Origin: Chitinophagaceae bacterium
Lineage (GTDB): Bacteria > Bacteroidota > Bacteroidia > Chitinophagales > Chitinophagaceae
NCBI GenBank assembly: GCA_016787085.1
Contig: JAEUVJ010000067.1
Coordinates: 1-55,288 of the forward strand
Direction of reading: 5' to 3'
Length of the DNA stretch: 55,288 nucleotides
Part shown: one piece after another, positions 8,117 to 18,089 of the stretch
Layout: each line of letters begins with the position of its first letter
Position numbering within the stretch: the stretch's first letter is position 1
Notes under the pieces: generated by a model
The model's database searches: none
Seen by the model: only the letters and a program-made list of their open reading frames with translations
Told to the model about the DNA's origin: nothing
Translations under genes and position numbers: made by a program

Positions 8117-8223
8117 AACCGGGCGAAGATAGTTCAACAAGTTCCAGGAGTTTCAAAAGTTTGGGCCGTTTTTCTGAAGGGAAAAACAGGTGAACCTTTG
8201 GAACTATCGAACCCCTGCAACTT

Positions 8224-9075
8224 CTATTTGACATGTTTGGCAAAGAAGTCCAATGTACGCTGCCAGGCCTGTTTGGCTGCCGCTTCATTATACCTTGCTC
8301 CTGAAGTATCGTTATGGAAAGCATGGTTCACGCCTTCGTACATGTGGAGCTCGTACGTGATATTGTTTTTCTTCAACGCTTCTTCATAAGTGGCAATACC
8401 TGCATTCACGCCTTCATCCAGAGAGGCATAGTGCAGTTGAACGGCTGCTTTTATTTTAGGCACATCTTCTGCTTTTGGCTGCCGTCCATAGAACGCTACG
8501 GCTGCTTTGAGAGACGGTACATTCACTGCCAGGTTGTTGGACATGGCGCCGCCCCAGCAAAAGCCGACACATCCTGTCTTGCCCGCATAATCTTTCCGTG
8601 TATTCAGGTACTCAAATACGCTGATAAAATTCTTCAGGTTATCTTCCGGTTTCAGTTCCCGGAAAGCTTGTCTTGATTCATCTTCATTGGCAAATGTTTT
8701 TCCCAGCGCTGCCAGCGCATTGGGGGCAATGGCGAGGTACCCGGCATTGGCGGCCCTGCGGGCAACATCTTCAATATGCCCGTTCAGCCCCCGGTTCTCA
8801 TGAATCACTACAATGGCGGGGTATTTCTTGTCCGCTTTTGGTCTTGCCACATAGGCTTTCATTTCATTCGGCACTCCCGGATAGTTCACATATTCTGTGA
8901 ACAGGTCGTCAGCACCGGTGACGGCTGCATTCGCATAATTGTTTTCCAGCATAGGCAGTATGGCCATGGCTGCGGCGGTGCTGCCTGCCAGTATGGTGAG
9001 GCGTTTTAAAAAATCCTGCCGGTTAAGTGGTTTATGGGTGTATTCGTCGTAAAGATTGATGATACGCTGGTCCAT
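8224..9075 (-). CDS. Dienelactone hydrolase family protein (exported)
   Basis: 283 residues. Residues 15-50 look like an export signal of Tat type without the full twin arginine (NRQDFLKRLTILAGS, then a hydrophobic Ala-rich stretch). The rest is a dienelactone-hydrolase alpha/beta fold with the triad Cys173 in GFCWGG, Asp220 in ASLDEG and His251 in NHAFHND, and the HENRG loop near residue 92. Family members hydrolyse dienelactone or other small esters; the physiological substrate here is unknown. It is followed at short distance by the J-domain gene on the same strand. Confidence 0.85.
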   Translation of the reverse strand: MDQRIINLYDEYTHKPLNRQDFLKRLTILAGSTAAAMAILPMLENNYANAAVTGADDLFTEYVNYPGVPNEMKAYVARPKADKKYPAIVVIHENRGLNGHIEDVARRAANAGYLAIAPNALAALGKTFANEDESRQAFRELKPEDNLKNFISVFEYLNTRKDYAGKTGCVGFCWGGAMSNNLAVNVPSLKAAVAFYGRQPKAEDVPKIKAAVQLHYASLDEGVNAGIATYEEALKKNNITYELHMYEGVNHAFHNDTSGARYNEAAAKQAWQRTLDFFAKHVK

Positions 9076-9218
9076 ATGGTTTGCTTTAGGTCTTTAAAGA
9101 TAAGGATAATCCGCACCGGGAAACCGGTTCTACGGGTGGTTTTTACTTTTTGACGTGCCCGGATTTTAGTTACATTTATATCCGCATATAAAACTGTCCT
9201 GTCTTCAAAACGCTATAT

Positions 9219-11015
9219 ATGAAAAAGAATCTTTTTAGTCTTCCGGCCGCAGCAGTCCTTTTCTTATCGTTTTTCCTCGCAGCGGGTTGCCAGCCCGAAC
9301 TGGAAGACCCGGGAGGAACTCCTCCGCCGGGTAATAATGAACCTGCAGTAAATGATAATGAAATGGTGATAGCCGGGGTCAGGGGCAGCGTGGTAGATGA
9401 GAACAACCGCCCTGTGCAGGGAGCGACTGTCTCCAGCGGCACAAGTACCACCACTACTGACCGTTACGGTTCATTTGTTTTTTCGAATATCAATTTGTCA
9501 AAAGCGAATGGTTATGTGAAAGTGTCGAAAACCGGTTACTTCAATGGCAACCGTACTTTTATTTCCAAAGCGGGTCGTATCCATACTGTTCGTATCAAAC
9601 TACTGCCTAAGACCAATGCCGGCAATTTTGCGTCAGCATCCGGGGGTACGATCAATATCACGGGAGGTGGAAAACTGGTAATGCCTGCCAATGCTATCAC
9701 TGATGCCAGTGGCAATGCGTATAGTGGTACGGTGAATGTGGCGATGACATGGATCAATCCCACATCAGGCGACCTGCCTGATATTATTCCCGGTGATCTC
9801 CGCGGTATCACTACCGGTGGACAGGAAAGGGGGCTCGAAACATTTGGTATGCTGGGTGTGGAACTGACCGGGGGAACAGGACAAGCATTAAAAATAGCAA
9901 CTGGTAAAACAGCCGAACTTACTTTCCCTATACCTGTATCGTTGCAAAGCAATGCGCCTGCTACGATTGATCTATGGAATTTTGATGAGGCGACCGGCCG
10001 TTGGAAGCAGGAAGGTACTGCGACTAAGAACGGAACAAATTACATAGCACAGGTCAGTCATTTTTCTTTCTGGAATTGCGATGCACCATTCCCGTTGGTG
10101 GAAGTTTGCATGACCATTGTCAATAATGATAACATACCGCTGAATAATGTGCAGGTGCGCATCAAAAGGCCTAATGGATCTTACGGGTATGGGAGAACAG
10201 ATTCACTCGGTAATCTTTGTGGTAAAGTACCGAAGAATGAAGCCCTGGTATTACATATCCTGGGGCAATGCCATAACGTAGTGTATGAGCAAAATATCGG
10301 GCCTTTCAGCGCTGATGCATCTCTTGGTACTATTACCGCTACTATACCGCCTGCCAGTTCCCTGGTGATAACCGGTACATTGGTAAATTGCAGCAATACG
10401 AATGTGACCAATGGAGCTGCTGTTATTTACACAGGCAATGGACATTCTTATACGGCTCCTGTTACAAACGGAACTTTCTCACTTTCACTTTTGCGCTGTG
10501 AGAATACAACGGTGAATTTTTCGGTACTTGGCGTTGATTATGCCACCCTGCAACAGGGCAACCCTGTAAGTGGAAGCGGTACTACAGGAACGGTGAACGT
10601 AGGTACTATACAAGCTTGCGGCACATCATCTGCACAGTTCGTAGAGTTCCTGATTGATGGCAGCCCTTATACGTATGCGGCGCCCCCGGATAATATTTAC
10701 TTATCGGATTCTTCTTCTGCGGGGAATAATAATATATCGGTATTTGCTTTCAAATCACCGGGAGGTAATACTACCTATTCCACTTTCCGGTTCGCATCAA
10801 ACGGTGCTACCGGCGTGCAGGCTCTGCAGCAATGCCGCGTCAGTGCCGGTGCATTGGGTGTGGCGGAGGTGATCACCAGCTCCAGCCCAACCGTAAATAT
10901 CACGACTTTTGGTCCCCCGGTTACAGGTTTCATTGAGGGTAATTTCAATGTGCAGATGAGTTTCGGAGGAACACCGAAAACAGTAGTATGCACTTTCAGG
11001 GTGCGGCGGAGTTAA
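9219..11015 (+). CDS. Large surface lipoprotein with carboxypeptidase-regulatory-like domain
   Basis: 598 residues. A lipoprotein signal ends in LAAGC (Cys24), followed by a Pro/Gly-rich spacer. Residues about 52-120 form a carboxypeptidase-regulatory-like beta sandwich (GVRGSVVDENNRPVQGATV, then TDRYGSF). Next comes a glycine-rich segment (ASGGTINITGGGKLVMP) that reads like a ZU5-like or similar beta domain, then further sandwich-like repeats with paired cysteines. Probably displayed on the outer membrane as an adhesive or structural protein; no enzymatic motif is seen. A strong terminator follows. Confidence 0.7.
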   Translation: MKKNLFSLPAAAVLFLSFFLAAGCQPELEDPGGTPPPGNNEPAVNDNEMVIAGVRGSVVDENNRPVQGATVSSGTSTTTTDRYGSFVFSNINLSKANGYVKVSKTGYFNGNRTFISKAGRIHTVRIKLLPKTNAGNFASASGGTINITGGGKLVMPANAITDASGNAYSGTVNVAMTWINPTSGDLPDIIPGDLRGITTGGQERGLETFGMLGVELTGGTGQALKIATGKTAELTFPIPVSLQSNAPATIDLWNFDEATGRWKQEGTATKNGTNYIAQVSHFSFWNCDAPFPLVEVCMTIVNNDNIPLNNVQVRIKRPNGSYGYGRTDSLGNLCGKVPKNEALVLHILGQCHNVVYEQNIGPFSADASLGTITATIPPASSLVITGTLVNCSNTNVTNGAAVIYTGNGHSYTAPVTNGTFSLSLLRCENTTVNFSVLGVDYATLQQGNPVSGSGTTGTVNVGTIQACGTSSAQFVEFLIDGSPYTYAAPPDNIYLSDSSSAGNNNISVFAFKSPGGNTTYSTFRFASNGATGVQALQQCRVSAGALGVAEVITSSSPTVNITTFGPPVTGFIEGNFNVQMSFGGTPKTVVCTFRVRRS

Positions 11016-11041
11016 AACGTTTTTACTACATACATCAGGTG

Positions 11042-11070
11042 AAAGCTGTCTGCAGAGACAGCTTTTTTAT
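11042..11070 (+). terminator. Rho-independent terminator
   Basis: Ten-base-pair stem AAAGCTGTCT (11042-11051) / AGACAGCTTT (11056-11065) with a GCAG loop, followed by a T run. It ends the gene at 9219-11015. Confidence 0.85.
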
Positions 11071-11223
11071 TGCCACTAACATTTCTATAACAAAGCGGCC
11101 AATGTTTTCATAAAATCATAAAACTATCTACTATGCAACCATGATGGCATGCTAATCGCTCCTACATTTGAGTTACGCAAACGTTTGACTTTGCGGTTTA
11201 CATTAACTACAAACTCTACTTAA

Positions 11224-12645
11224 ATGAAACGAATCTTACAAATTTCTGCCTTCGCTTTTCTGATAGCGCTTGGCAGTTCCTGGCAAAACCCCGTTTCAGC
11301 GCAGCCTGATTATGATGATGACTATAATGGCGGGGACAATGATATCTCGTACCAGGAATTCTATGATGAATTAAGTCCTCATGGCCGATGGATAGACTAT
11401 CCTGAATATGGCTATGTATGGGCGCCCAACGGAATAACGGGATTCCGTCCTTATGAAACAGGCGGCCGCTGGGTATGGACGGATGGTTATGAATGGATGT
11501 GGGTATCGGATTATTCATGGGGATGGGCACCGTTTCACTATGGCCGTTGGTTCCATGATCCTTTTTACGGATGGATGTGGATGCCGGGATATGAATGGGC
11601 GCCGGCATGGGTGGCCTGGAGAGATGGCGGTGACTATTATGGATGGGCGCCATTGAGACCCGGGTTCAATATCAGCATCAACATTAATATAGGAGGTTAT
11701 AATCCCCCGGTAGATTATTGGTGTTTTGCACCGAGACGTTACATTTCTTCTCCACGCATTTATGATCACTGTATTGACAGGGGACGTAATGTGACCATCA
11801 TTAATAATACCACTATCATCAATAATTATGGCCGCAGGAACAATGTATTTTATAATGGCCCAAGACGCATGGATGCAGAAAGATATACGGGCCGCATCAA
11901 CCCGGTTCGTTTCCGCGAATCATCCAATCGGGGAGGCACAAGGTTCCGGAATAATGAAGTATCTGTCTATCGTCCCCGGGTGAGCAGGGATGACAACCGC
12001 AGGTTTACACCCCGCAATTTTGACCGCTATGAAAGAAACGGGCGTAATGACCAGGGAGTAAGAGGTAATAATGATAACGGGTTTCGCAGAAATGGCAATA
12101 ACCTGCCTGAAAGAAGAGAAAGAAATGTATTTGACCGGGGAAATAACAGGCAAAACGATCAGCAGGCCAATAACGGCGATAACCGCAGGCAGGAAAGACG
12201 TAATGTATTTGACAGGAGAAATGATCAGCAGGGAAATGGCAATACCGATCAGCGTGGAAACCGGAACGGCGAATCAGGCAGAAGGTTTGAACAAAGAAAT
12301 AATAATGGTGGTCAGCAACATGGTAATATGGACAACAGGAGACCGGAAAGGAGAAATGTGTTTGACCGGAACAGTAATGCGCAACAACCTGGCAGCAATG
12401 ATAACCGCCGTGCCGAAAGAAGGAATGTATTTGAACGCAATAACAATGCTTCACAGCAACAGGAAAGGGAAATGAGGAACAATAACCGGGTTGACAGGCA
12501 ACCTTCCCAGCAACGGGAACGTCAACAAAGGGAATTCAGGCAAAACGAAAACAGGGGAGGAGGAAATGGTGGCAGGGAACAAAGAAGCAGTAATGGCGGT
12601 GGCAACAACAGAAATGAACGCAGAAGCTTCGAACGTCGCGGATAA
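11224..12645 (+). CDS. DUF6600/YXWGXW-type secreted protein with Asn/Arg-rich tail
   Basis: 473 residues with a signal peptide (cleavage near PVSAQ). Residues about 40-165 are a tryptophan/tyrosine/glycine-rich domain with repeated WxP and WGW motifs (YGYVWAPN, YSWGWAPFHYGRW, YGWMWMPGYEWAP), as in DUF6600 and YXWGXW proteins. The second half is low-complexity Asn/Arg/Gln with four near-copies of an R-x-E-R-R-N-V-F-[DE]-R motif. It is probably exported and disordered in the tail, perhaps binding polyanions or cell wall; that is inference. A terminator follows. Confidence 0.75.
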   Translation: MKRILQISAFAFLIALGSSWQNPVSAQPDYDDDYNGGDNDISYQEFYDELSPHGRWIDYPEYGYVWAPNGITGFRPYETGGRWVWTDGYEWMWVSDYSWGWAPFHYGRWFHDPFYGWMWMPGYEWAPAWVAWRDGGDYYGWAPLRPGFNISININIGGYNPPVDYWCFAPRRYISSPRIYDHCIDRGRNVTIINNTTIINNYGRRNNVFYNGPRRMDAERYTGRINPVRFRESSNRGGTRFRNNEVSVYRPRVSRDDNRRFTPRNFDRYERNGRNDQGVRGNNDNGFRRNGNNLPERRERNVFDRGNNRQNDQQANNGDNRRQERRNVFDRRNDQQGNGNTDQRGNRNGESGRRFEQRNNNGGQQHGNMDNRRPERRNVFDRNSNAQQPGSNDNRRAERRNVFERNNNASQQQEREMRNNNRVDRQPSQQRERQQREFRQNENRGGGNGGREQRSSNGGGNNRNERRSFERRG

Positions 12646-12667
12646 AATATTTCTCTATGAAGACAAC

Positions 12668-12690
12668 AAAGGCCCTTCGGGGCCTTTTCT
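12668..12690. terminator. Bidirectional rho-independent terminator
   Basis: AAAGGCCC (12668-12675), a TTCG tetraloop and GGGCCTTT (12680-12687) then T-rich sequence. It lies between the convergent DUF6600 and GH97 genes and can serve both. Confidence 0.85.
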
Positions 12691-12709
12691 ATTTGATAGG
12701 CTTTGGTGA

Positions 12710-14683
12710 TCATTGTTTTTTCAGGCGTATGACATATCCCCCACCCGGTGCCATGTTTATTGTAAGCTTAGACATATTGGTCAATGATTTTCTTTCCAGT
12801 ACATAGTCAGAGGGATACCTGTCCGCATTGATACCATCTTTGCAGATAGTAGCATTATACGTTCCATTTTCCAAAAATGAAAGATCAACGGTCATTTCCC
12901 GGGCTGTCCAGTCTGTCATAGCCCCGATGAACCAGTCATCCCCTTTTTTGCGGGCGGTGATGATATAGTCACCCACTTTCCCGTCAATGATTATGGTTGT
13001 ATCCCAGGTAGTGGGAATAGCGCCGATCAATTCCATGAATCCGGGTTCCGTTAACCCCTGCGAAGGATTGCCTGCAAATATTTGTATCGGGCTTTCATAC
13101 ACAACGAACATAGCAGCCTGGTGACAACGGGTACCCTGTGCCATTACTTTATCGCCGATGGGGCGAAATGTTTTGGCAGTGGCATTGTCCAGTATGCCGG
13201 GTTCATAATCCATTGGCCCGGCTGTCATCCGGATGAAGGGGAGTAGTACATTATGCTCAGGCGTCGGCTTATCACTCCAGATATTGAATTCTGAACCGAG
13301 TACACCTTCCCGGGTGACAGCATTGGGAAACGTTCTGTTGAATCCTGCAGTTTTAAATCCACCATGATACATGACCATGATCTTATGCCTGGCGCAGGCC
13401 TCTGCTATTTTATAATAGAAGTTCACCATCTTTTGATCGTCCCGGTCCATGAAATCCGTCATGATGAAATCCACTCCCCATTTATTGAATTGTTCCAATG
13501 CCGGTTCTAATTGTTTGTCTAAGGTCATCGCCAGTGTCCACATACTTAACCGGATACCTTTTTCACGGGCATAGGCCGCAATCTCATCCATATTGACTGC
13601 AGGATTGATCCTGAACAGATCTTTATAATCACTCCAGCCTGCATCCATCATGATGCGTTCAAAACCGAAGCGTTTGGCAAAGTCAATATAGAATTTATAG
13701 GTAGCGGTGTTGACACCAGCTGTAAAAGGTACATTGAATAAATTGACACCGATGATCCACTCATCGGTTCCCTTGCCCGGCTGTATCCATGATACATCTC
13801 TTACCCTTGATGGAGAAGCGAGCCGGTACACGATATCATTGGCCGGGAGTTCTTTATCATCAGCAGCGATCAGTAATATTCTCCAGGGATAGATCCTTTC
13901 TCCTTTGGTTTTGGCAATATAATCTGCCCTCTTAGTAACGATCGCCTGCGGAAATTCACCTTCAGCCGTTCTTTCTTCCAAAGGATATGGGGCAAAGTGA
14001 CCTGCCAGGGAATTTTGGCCAGTGCCTGTAAGGAACATGCCGGGATAATCTTCAAGGTCTGATTCGGTGATCACGATCTTAGGCCCTTCACCCGGTACTA
14101 TTAAAACAGGAGAGAAGCACAGGTTTTTTTCTGTCAGGCTGTCCAATGGTTTGAACTGGTAAGGTTCTTCAAAGCTGGTATGATATGTATCGGTATTCTC
14201 TCTTTTCACCACTTCGGGAAAATAAATGCGGTGTCTGCCAGGAAAATTGAACTCAGCTATTTCATTCCGGATCACAACGGAATCTTTAATGTGCGAAATG
14301 AAGCGATAAGCCACCCCGTCGTTGTAAACACGAAAGACCAGTGAAAAAGGCTGCTGGAAACGGATGGTCATTTCATTATATACATCGGGGATATTCTTTC
14401 TTTTTTCCGGTACAGGCGAAACGATCACTGAATGATGGGAACGGGTTGTTGTTTTCTTCAAGGCGATCTTGCCGGAAAGGCGGAGACCCGTACCGGTGAT
14501 GAGGTCAATGACCGATGGAGCAAGTATCATTTTCCCATCATAGCTGACAGTGTATTGCAGCCTGTCGCCTGCTTCAATGGTTACACTTATTCTTTTATCA
14601 GGAGAGGATATTTCTTTTTTATCGGCGGCTCTTACATGCAGCAATAACAGAAGGAAAGGAATAGCCAGGCAATTTTTTTTCAT
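12710..14683 (-). CDS. Glycoside hydrolase family 97 enzyme
   Basis: 657 residues with a signal peptide (cleavage after VRA). The N-terminal beta-sandwich (SSPDKRISVTIEAGDRLQYTV, then a strand-rich region to about 275) is followed by a TIM barrel (MDAGWSDYKDLFRINPAVNM, RLSMWTLAMTLDKQLE) and a C-terminal beta domain, the GH97 arrangement at full length. The block VDFIMTDFMDRDDQ (404-417) holds several Asp residues where retaining GH97 members carry the nucleophile, and a Glu in LGSEFNIWSDK is a candidate acid/base. SusB-type inverting enzymes lack that Asp, so a retaining alpha-galactosidase or alpha-glucosidase is more likely. It acts in the periplasm. It is not beside the SusC/SusD pair. Confidence 0.88.
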   Translation of the reverse strand: MKKNCLAIPFLLLLLHVRAADKKEISSPDKRISVTIEAGDRLQYTVSYDGKMILAPSVIDLITGTGLRLSGKIALKKTTTRSHHSVIVSPVPEKRKNIPDVYNEMTIRFQQPFSLVFRVYNDGVAYRFISHIKDSVVIRNEIAEFNFPGRHRIYFPEVVKRENTDTYHTSFEEPYQFKPLDSLTEKNLCFSPVLIVPGEGPKIVITESDLEDYPGMFLTGTGQNSLAGHFAPYPLEERTAEGEFPQAIVTKRADYIAKTKGERIYPWRILLIAADDKELPANDIVYRLASPSRVRDVSWIQPGKGTDEWIIGVNLFNVPFTAGVNTATYKFYIDFAKRFGFERIMMDAGWSDYKDLFRINPAVNMDEIAAYAREKGIRLSMWTLAMTLDKQLEPALEQFNKWGVDFIMTDFMDRDDQKMVNFYYKIAEACARHKIMVMYHGGFKTAGFNRTFPNAVTREGVLGSEFNIWSDKPTPEHNVLLPFIRMTAGPMDYEPGILDNATAKTFRPIGDKVMAQGTRCHQAAMFVVYESPIQIFAGNPSQGLTEPGFMELIGAIPTTWDTTIIIDGKVGDYIITARKKGDDWFIGAMTDWTAREMTVDLSFLENGTYNATICKDGINADRYPSDYVLERKSLTNMSKLTINMAPGGGYVIRLKKQ

Positions 14684-14749
14684 ACAATCGCTTTATTGTA
14701 TGAATATAGAAAATACCGGACTTATGCTGAGAAAGTAATAAGCGGTCTT

Positions 14750-15703
14750 TTAATCCCTGAACTCCTGGCTGATCATCAGCCCGTAAAAACCGCCATCCAG
14801 TATCCCGATGCCTGCTCTGCCAAAGTCCGGGTTCATGATATTGGCCCGGTGGCCCGGTGAGTTCATCAGGTTGGTATGGGCTAATTCCAATGTTTGTGCA
14901 AGGGCAAGGTTCTCGCCGGCTGTTTTAAATTTTACACGGGCGGCTCTCATCCGGTCAAACGGATCTTTGCCGTCGGGGTTATCATGTGAGAAGTAGCCCC
15001 GGCTGAACATATCTTTAGAATGTACTCTTGCTACTAATGTCATTTCGCGGTCTGCCTTTAATGGCTTTAATCCTTCTTTAGCTCTTTCCTCATTGATCAT
15101 TTCGAGCATTCTTGCTTCCAATCCGGGACGTATAGCCGGGTTCTCATATGTAAAATGAAGATTGACTGTTTCATGCGCCTCGGGGCTTACGTTCAACTGG
15201 CTCATCGTTTGCCTTGCCGCTTCATCAAATACCGGCGCCAGCTTTTTATTGGCCCATTGCGCTTTGGAAGACAGGGTCATGGCGATCCGGCTGTTGCGGG
15301 CTTCATTAGTGATCCTGTTCTTAACAGGCATGGCCAGCAAAACGGCTGCACAAAGCGCTGCCAGTATCAAACCATTGACCAACCCGGGGATAATGCCGAG
15401 AAAACGATTGACAAGGTTATTGTTTACTTTTTCCGGAACGACCTGTGCAATTCGTTTGGTGATAATAACAGACAGGATCAATGCCAATACTGTAGTAAGA
15501 ATAAATGATACGGGTAATAGCCAGGCATCAAGCGTAGTGAAGCGGGTAATGAGTTTTGCCGTATAAGGATAACAAAACAGGCCTGCTGCAATACTGCCGG
15601 CCCATCCTAATAGTCCCAGCGAGCCGCGGATAAAACCTTTTTTCCACCCGGCCCATACAGCCAGCAGCAATACCCCTATCAGCGAAAGATCAACCCAGTT
15701 CAT
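14750..15703 (-). CDS. CvpA-like membrane domain fused to a CAP/SCP domain
   Basis: 317 residues in two parts. Residues 1-140 form a CvpA-type domain with four hydrophobic helices (WVDLSLIGVLLLAVWAGWKKG start, FLGIIPGLVNGLILAALCA near 115). Residues about 190-317 form a CAP (cysteine-rich secretory/PR-1) domain: MLEMINEERAKEGL, ARVHSKDMFSRGYFSHDN, ENLALAQT and SPGHRANIMNPDF with its paired histidines. CvpA is linked to colicin V secretion and envelope stress; bacterial CAP domains are extracytoplasmic. The fusion would tether the CAP domain to the periplasmic face of the inner membrane. Confidence 0.8.
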   Translation of the reverse strand: MNWVDLSLIGVLLLAVWAGWKKGFIRGSLGLLGWAGSIAAGLFCYPYTAKLITRFTTLDAWLLPVSFILTTVLALILSVIITKRIAQVVPEKVNNNLVNRFLGIIPGLVNGLILAALCAAVLLAMPVKNRITNEARNSRIAMTLSSKAQWANKKLAPVFDEAARQTMSQLNVSPEAHETVNLHFTYENPAIRPGLEARMLEMINEERAKEGLKPLKADREMTLVARVHSKDMFSRGYFSHDNPDGKDPFDRMRAARVKFKTAGENLALAQTLELAHTNLMNSPGHRANIMNPDFGRAGIGILDGGFYGLMISQEFRD

Positions 15704-16159
15704 GATAAAAACCTTTAAGTCAGCAAAACAAGAACAAACACCATAACTATCATTGACAATAGTTTCAACAGGTGTTAATTAAACGAACTGCGCCTTGTGA
15801 TTATTGATAAGGAATGGTTAAAGAACTTGTAATTGAGCAGGACAAGGTGATAAGTGAATAGTAAAGTAGCAGATCATTGCAGGTACTAAGAATAGTGATA
15901 AGGGTTGTTGCTACAGTTTGACGGTAGCGTACACCCGGTTCCGGCGGAAAAATTTTCTTACTATAAGTCAAAAAATAGACTTGATGAAAAATCGAAAATA
16001 TTGAAAGTGAATACGGCTTTGGAAATGGTTGCTGAATTTACGGTTCGGTACAGTAAAATCCCCGCTGTACAATAGAAGATTTTTCCCTTCAAAAATGATC
16101 AGTTTTGCGCAAAATTGTACTACTTTAACAGCCCGTCCTATTTAAAACTAAATGCCACT
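15704..16159. other. AT-rich intergenic region
   Basis: About 455 bases between divergent genes. It holds a few small hairpins, for example AAGTC..GACTT near 15966 and GTACAG..CTGTAC near 16050, but no T-tailed terminator and no RNA I can identify. Promoters for both flanking genes should lie here. Confidence 0.5.
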
Positions 16160-17572
16160 ATGAGTTACGTATCGCAGTTGTTTCAGCTCCGGCGACCGCC
16201 AAAGATCAGGCTTGTCAGCCCTACGGACCTCTTGAAGCAATCTCCAAAGCATGTATTGAACATTCTTGACCGTATCAAGAATATCGGCATCACTCCCGGC
16301 ATGACCTTGCAGGAAAGAAGCAAACTAGGCATTTTCAATCACCTTAACTTTTTCCAGTTCATCACAGGCATCATTGTGCCGGTGGTAGGCCTTTTGAATG
16401 CTCACCGGTTTCCGGCCAGCGGCTGGCTGATCGTATGCATGCCCGCACTGGTAAGCATCGGGGTGTTGATATTGAATTCTTACCGGCTGCACCAACTGGC
16501 TTTGCTCGCTTATTTCGTGCTATATCCACTGTTCATCTGTGTTAATTATATCAACGGGATCAGCCTTGGGGCTGAACTTTCTTTTATCCTGTATGGTATA
16601 TTGTCAGTTTTCTTCATACAGGATATCGGGTACATGGTCTTTTCTATCGCCTTTTCAATGGTGAGTTATTTCTTCCTTTCCGTGATATTGAAGAAGTACA
16701 CCTACCAGTTGGAGGAGATCAACTTTATTGCTTACCTGATCAACCAGGGGCTGGCGATCGTCTATATTTTTTATGGCTTGTATCTTATCAAAACAGAGAA
16801 CGGCAACTACAATACGGCGCTTCAGCAAACCAATGTGGAGATCAAGAACCAGTCAAATCAGTTGCAACAGCAAGCTGAAGAGCTGGACCAGCTGAATTCC
16901 CTGAAGAATAAACTATTTTCTGTTATCTCTCATGACCTGAAGGCGCCGATGTATGCGCTGCGTAACCTGTTTGAAAGTATAGACAGCCAGGATATGCCGG
17001 CTCAAGAGATAAAATCACTGATACCGGAAGTGAAGAAGGATCTGAACTATACAGTAAGCCTGATGGAAAACCTGCTGCAATGGGCCAAGACACAAATGCA
17101 ATCCCATACGGTAAAACCACAGCTGATCAACCTTTCCGATATTGCTGATGAGGTGATGCACCTGATGCACCTGCAGGCGGAAGCAAAGAATATTACTATT
17201 ATCAAAAAGATCCATGGCCCTGTATATGCGTGGGCAGATCATGACATGATCAACCTGGTGATACGCAACCTGGTGTCCAATGCGGTCAAATTTACTCCTT
17301 CGGGAGGACGTATATGTATCGGCGCCAGTGAGCGGCCTGAGTTTGCCGAGCTGTATGTGCAGGATAATGGTAACGGTATATCTGCGCACGATGTGAAAAG
17401 GATCAACACCCATGATTTCTTTACAACCAATGGCACCGCACAGGAGCAGGGCACCGGTCTTGGATTGATGCTGTGCAAGGAATTTCTCGTAAAAAATGAT
17501 GGTTACCTCCGTATAGAAAGCCAGCCGGGTAAGGGAAGCATATTCTCGTTTACATTACCCCTGGGAGATTAA
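16160..17572 (+). CDS. Membrane sensor histidine kinase
   Basis: About 470 residues from the ATG at 16160; the frame is open back to a TTG at 16115, but the ATG is preferred. The N-terminal third carries about six transmembrane helices with almost no periplasmic loops, so it likely senses the membrane or an intramembrane signal. A coiled linker (NQSNQLQQQAEELDQLNSLK) leads to HisKA with His258 in ISHDLKAP. HATPase_c follows: an N box at RNLVSNAVKF, a G1 motif DNGNG and a G2 motif GTGLGLMLCKEF. No response regulator gene is adjacent, so the partner is elsewhere. Confidence 0.87.
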   Translation: MSYVSQLFQLRRPPKIRLVSPTDLLKQSPKHVLNILDRIKNIGITPGMTLQERSKLGIFNHLNFFQFITGIIVPVVGLLNAHRFPASGWLIVCMPALVSIGVLILNSYRLHQLALLAYFVLYPLFICVNYINGISLGAELSFILYGILSVFFIQDIGYMVFSIAFSMVSYFFLSVILKKYTYQLEEINFIAYLINQGLAIVYIFYGLYLIKTENGNYNTALQQTNVEIKNQSNQLQQQAEELDQLNSLKNKLFSVISHDLKAPMYALRNLFESIDSQDMPAQEIKSLIPEVKKDLNYTVSLMENLLQWAKTQMQSHTVKPQLINLSDIADEVMHLMHLQAEAKNITIIKKIHGPVYAWADHDMINLVIRNLVSNAVKFTPSGGRICIGASERPEFAELYVQDNGNGISAHDVKRINTHDFFTTNGTAQEQGTGLGLMLCKEFLVKNDGYLRIESQPGKGSIFSFTLPLGD

Positions 17573-17579
17573 AACAGGA

Positions 17580-17870
17580 TCATACGTCAGCTACTTTAAA
17601 GGGTTTTACTTCGATGTATTGCCACACCTTGCCGGTAATATAGGGTTCATGATCCATCCAGTTCTTCAGTTCCTCATCTGTTTCAAACTGTACTACCATC
17701 ATCGAGCCGGTCATTTCCCCTTTGTCGTTCAGGATGGCCCCGCCTATGACAAACTGGTCATACTTCTTGAGTTCTCTTGCTTTTTCAAAATGAAACGGGC
17801 GGGCATTCATTCTTCGTTCCAGGGCTTCCGCGTCAGTTCCGTCGTAGGCAATGACCAGGTATTGTTGCAT
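17580..17870 (-). CDS. YciI-like protein
   Basis: 96 residues from the ATG at 17870 (the frame is open to 17891). It has a ferredoxin-like YciI domain: MQQYLVIAYDGTD, a helix with RPFHFEKARELKK carrying the conserved His, a GGAILNDKGEMTGSMMVVQF strand pair, and DHEPYITGKVWQYIEVKPF with the conserved Asp-His. YciI proteins are small cytoplasmic proteins with a putative active-site His/Asp pair but no established reaction. It is convergent with the kinase gene, with a 7-base gap. Confidence 0.85.
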   Translation of the reverse strand: MQQYLVIAYDGTDAEALERRMNARPFHFEKARELKKYDQFVIGGAILNDKGEMTGSMMVVQFETDEELKNWMDHEPYITGKVWQYIEVKPFKVADV

Positions 17871-18089
17871 AGCTGCGTTGTTTTTGACCATTAAATCTAC
17901 TTAAAAGAGTACAGAAAATCAGTGGGATACAAACGGTCAAACGAACCGTACCGGAAAAAGATCGTCAGGGGTTTGATTCTTTGAAAAAAGTTTCTATTTT
18001 GTCAGTCCTCAATCATTCCGGCCCTCATTCTGAGTTGCCAATTTCCCTCGTAAAGACCGATAACCAATTTTCCAAAGAGCCACAAGCTT

